Position numbers and translations under genes: made by a program
The notes under the pieces: generated by a model
Seen by the model: only the letters and a program-made list of their open reading frames with translations
What the model was told of the DNA's origin: nothing
The model's database searches: none
Origin: Bacteroidales bacterium
Lineage (GTDB): Bacteria > Bacteroidota > Bacteroidia > Bacteroidales > BM520
DNA length: 7,765 nucleotides
Reading direction: 5' to 3'
NCBI GenBank assembly: GCA_028701815.1
Contig: JAQVPY010000102.1
Span: 1-7,765 of the forward strand
Shown here: positions 6,525 through 7,765 of the stretch, piece by piece
Layout of the letters: every line of letters starts with the position of its first letter
Numbering within the stretch: position 1 is the stretch's first letter

Positions 6525-6556
6525 CAAAAGTACAACTAATTTTCTTTTTATCCAAA
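6525..6556 (-). promoter_or_regulatory. Bacteroides-type promoter for rpsL
   Basis: Read on the minus strand, TTTG at 6556-6553 (the -33 element) is followed by exactly 20 bp and then TACTTTTG at 6532-6525, which fits the -7 consensus TAnnTTTG of the Bacteroidota primary sigma factor. The -33 element lies 17 bp past the rplI stop, so the promoter occupies the only long gap in the window. Transcription should start a few bases below 6525, near 6515-6520, giving an rpsL leader of about 185-190 nt. It probably drives the whole str-S10 unit, because no later gap is long enough for another intergenic promoter. Confidence 0.85.
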
Positions 6557-6573
6557 TATTTTTAAACTTTTTC

Positions 6574-7035
6574 TTATTTTTCAGTTTCTTCTCTTTCGAC
6601 AAGCACTTTCAAAGTAGCTTTTACATCCTTAAATAAATTAACGATAGCATTATACGAGCCCAATTCTTTAATACGATTGTCGTCCAGCATAATATTCTTT
6701 TTATCTACTTCGTATTTATACTGTTCCATTAAAGCCTCTGCGATGGCAGCGGACGTTACGGAACCGAAAATTTTACCTTCTTCTGTCGCTTTTACAGGAA
6801 TCTTTACAGTAGCTGTTTCAAGAGCAGCAGCTAAATCTGTAGCATCCTTAATAAGTTTAGCTCTCTTGTGCTCCTGCTGCCTTACGACTTCATCACGAAC
6901 CTTAATGGCAGATGGAGTAGCTGTGATGGCTAATCCTCTGGGAATTAAATAATTTCTGGCATATCCAGGTTTTACAATAACGACATCGTGTTCAAAGCCT
7001 AAACCCTGTACATCTTGCTTTAAAATAATTCTCAT
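6574..7035 (-). CDS. rplI: 50S ribosomal protein L9
   Basis: Elongated large-subunit protein that binds 23S rRNA at the base of the L1 stalk and helps hold the reading frame. The product has 153 residues. The N-terminal RNA-binding domain carries the family signature at 11-36, readable as GLGFEHDVVIVKPGYARNYL followed by IPRGLA. A charged linker helix runs over about 41-75. The C-terminal domain (about 78-150) includes ATEEGKIFGSVTS at 83-95. ATG at 7035 is preceded by AGGAGG at 8 nt, the only strong SD in this window. The gene starts 12 bp after the rpsR stop. It is the last gene of the rpsF-rpsR-rplI unit; no hairpin with a U-run follows, so transcripts may read through into rpsL. Confidence 0.97.
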   Translation of the reverse strand: MRIILKQDVQGLGFEHDVVIVKPGYARNYLIPRGLAITATPSAIKVRDEVVRQQEHKRAKLIKDATDLAAALETATVKIPVKATEEGKIFGSVTSAAIAEALMEQYKYEVDKKNIMLDDNRIKELGSYNAIVNLFKDVKATLKVLVEREETEK

Positions 7036-7043
7036 ACTTCGTT

Positions 7044-7049
7044 CCTCCT
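7044..7049 (-). promoter_or_regulatory. Strong Shine-Dalgarno sequence for rplI
   Basis: AGGAGG on the minus strand, complementary to the canonical 16S anti-SD CCUCCU, is separated from the rplI ATG by 8 nt (AACGAAGT), close to ideal spacing. It overlaps the rpsR stop codon (TAG followed by GAGG). The other thirteen starts have A/T-rich leaders with no comparable motif, as expected for Bacteroidota, so this one stands out. Confidence 0.85.
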
Positions 7050-7311
7050 ATTTTAATAAATCAGCTATATATGGTAATAATGCAAGGTGGCGGGCTCTTT
7101 TAACTGCTTGTGCAACCTTCTTCTGGTATTTGTTTGATGTACCGGTGATTCTTCTCGGTAATATTCTACCCTGGTCGTTTACAAACTTCAACAAGAAATC
7201 GGCATCCTTATAATCAATGTATTTTATGCCTAATTTTTTGAAACGACAATATTTTTTTCTTTTTACTTCTACCGCTATCGGTGTTAAGTATTTAATATCT
7301 GTATTCTGCAT
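7048..7311 (-). CDS. rpsR: 30S ribosomal protein S18
   Basis: Small-subunit platform protein that binds 16S rRNA as a heterodimer with S6. The product has 87 residues. The variable N-terminus is followed by KKYCRFKKLGIKYIDYKDAD at 19-38 and the conserved C-terminal block LPRRITGTSNKYQKKVAQAV at 51-70, then KRARHLALLPY at 71-81. Length and sequence are normal. ATG at 7311 lies 11 bp after the rpsF stop, so the two partners are encoded side by side, which favours balanced production. There is no SD. In Flavobacterium ribosomes S18, together with S6 and S21, has been reported to form the pocket that holds the 16S anti-SD tail. I have not checked individual pocket residues here. Confidence 0.97.
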   Translation of the reverse strand: MQNTDIKYLTPIAVEVKRKKYCRFKKLGIKYIDYKDADFLLKFVNDQGRILPRRITGTSNKYQKKVAQAVKRARHLALLPYIADLLK

Positions 7312-7322
7312 AACAATTCAAT

Positions 7323-7742
7323 TTAATTTAATTCTTTCTCTTCAACGGCAGGCATTTCGGCGGGTTCTTCTATAACCTTTTCTTTAGGTTCTTCTACCGC
7401 ATTAATAGCAGCCGCTTTTTTAGCTCTCTTCTTTTCGTTATATGCCACTGCATGTTTGTCAAGTGCTACGGTCAAGAAACGCATTACACGCTCATCCCTC
7501 TTAAATTCGACCTCGAAAGGTCTGATAACTTCCGGCTCAACTGTAAATTCAAAAAGTTGATAGAACCCTGTACTTTTCTTCTGAATTGGGTACGCTAACT
7601 TACGTAAGCCCCAACTCTCTTCATACACAATTTCCGCTCCCCTTTCAGTCAGAAAATTTCTGAACTTCTTAACCGTTTCCTTCATCTGTTCTTCAGATAA
7701 AACGGGAGTCATAATGAAAACGGCTTCATACTGCTTCTGCAT
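7323..7742 (-). CDS. rpsF: 30S ribosomal protein S6 with an acidic C-terminal tail
   Basis: Small-subunit platform protein, partner of S18. The product has 139 residues. The ferredoxin-like core covers about 1-105: MQKQYEAVFIMTPVLSEEQM at the start, WGLRKLAYPIQKKSTGFYQL at 44-63, and KRDERVMRFLTVALDKHA at 81-98. A basic/alanine-rich linker (KKRAKKAAAINA, 104-115) leads to a Glu/Pro-rich tail (about 117-138: VEEPKEKVIEEPAEMPAVEE and on). Many Bacteroidota S6 proteins stop near 114 residues, so the tail adds about 25. Low-complexity tails vary freely in this family. ATG at 7742 fits the conserved MxxYE start. Only 23 bp of A/T-rich sequence remain upstream, so its promoter and any S6:S18-binding leader lie outside the window. 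Confidence 0.96.
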   Translation of the reverse strand: MQKQYEAVFIMTPVLSEEQMKETVKKFRNFLTERGAEIVYEESWGLRKLAYPIQKKSTGFYQLFEFTVEPEVIRPFEVEFKRDERVMRFLTVALDKHAVAYNEKKRAKKAAAINAVEEPKEKVIEEPAEMPAVEEKELN

Positions 7743-7765
7743 AATTTTGATTATTAGTTATTACT

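Noticed and set aside
6533..6573. Intrinsic terminator after rplI
   Set aside because: The sequence is rich in A and T runs, but I find no G/C stem before a U-run. The runs are typical of Bacteroidota intergenic DNA and contain the promoter.
1..7765. CRISPR array, mobile element, tRNA or rRNA genes, defence genes
   Set aside because: No repeat-spacer pattern, terminal repeats, transposase, cloverleaf-like segment or rRNA sequence was seen. Nearly all of the window is accounted for by conserved translation genes.

Overview
The window is a chromosomal ribosomal-protein cluster from a member of the Bacteroidota, most likely the order Bacteroidales. Three things point there: the proteins match Bacteroidales forms as I remember them, for example L4 starting MELAVYNIKG and S10 starting MNQRIRIKLKSYDHNLVDKS; most start codons follow A/T-rich sequence without a Shine-Dalgarno (SD) motif; and the one clear promoter is a textbook Bacteroides type (TTTG, 20 bp, TAnnTTTG). 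No similarity search was run. All fourteen genes lie on the minus strand, so transcription runs from high to low coordinates.

First transcribed block (7742 down to 6574): rpsF (S6), rpsR (S18) and rplI (L9), with gaps of 11 and 12 bp. rplI is the only gene here with a perfect SD (AGGAGG, 8 nt from ATG). The region upstream of rpsF is cut off after 23 bp.

Intergenic block (6573 to 6332, 242 bp): no protein gene of established kind. It holds a consensus promoter and then a leader of roughly 190 nt with two strong inverted repeats, an alternative-pairing repeat and a possible 15-codon upstream ORF. No intrinsic terminator for the rplI operon is visible.

Second transcribed block (6331 to 1): rpsL (S12), rpsG (S7), fusA (EF-G), rpsJ (S10), rplC (L3), rplD (L4), rplW (L23), rplB (L2), rpsS (S19) and the 5' part of rplV (L22), which runs off the window. 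Gaps are 5 to 25 bp, and rplC and rplD overlap by 10 bp. This is the str operon fused directly to the S10 operon, with no tuf gene between fusA and rpsJ. The products are parts of the 30S subunit (S12, S7, S10, S19), parts of the 50S subunit (L3, L4, L23, L2, L22) and the translocase EF-G.

The genes are ordinary, conserved translation genes, and I see no defence system, mobile element, CRISPR array or RNA gene. What deserves a second look is regulatory: the structured rpsL leader whose outer stem ends 2 nt before the start codon, and the lone strong SD on rplI directly behind rpsF-rpsR. S6 and S18 are two of the proteins reported to sequester the anti-SD in Bacteroidota ribosomes.
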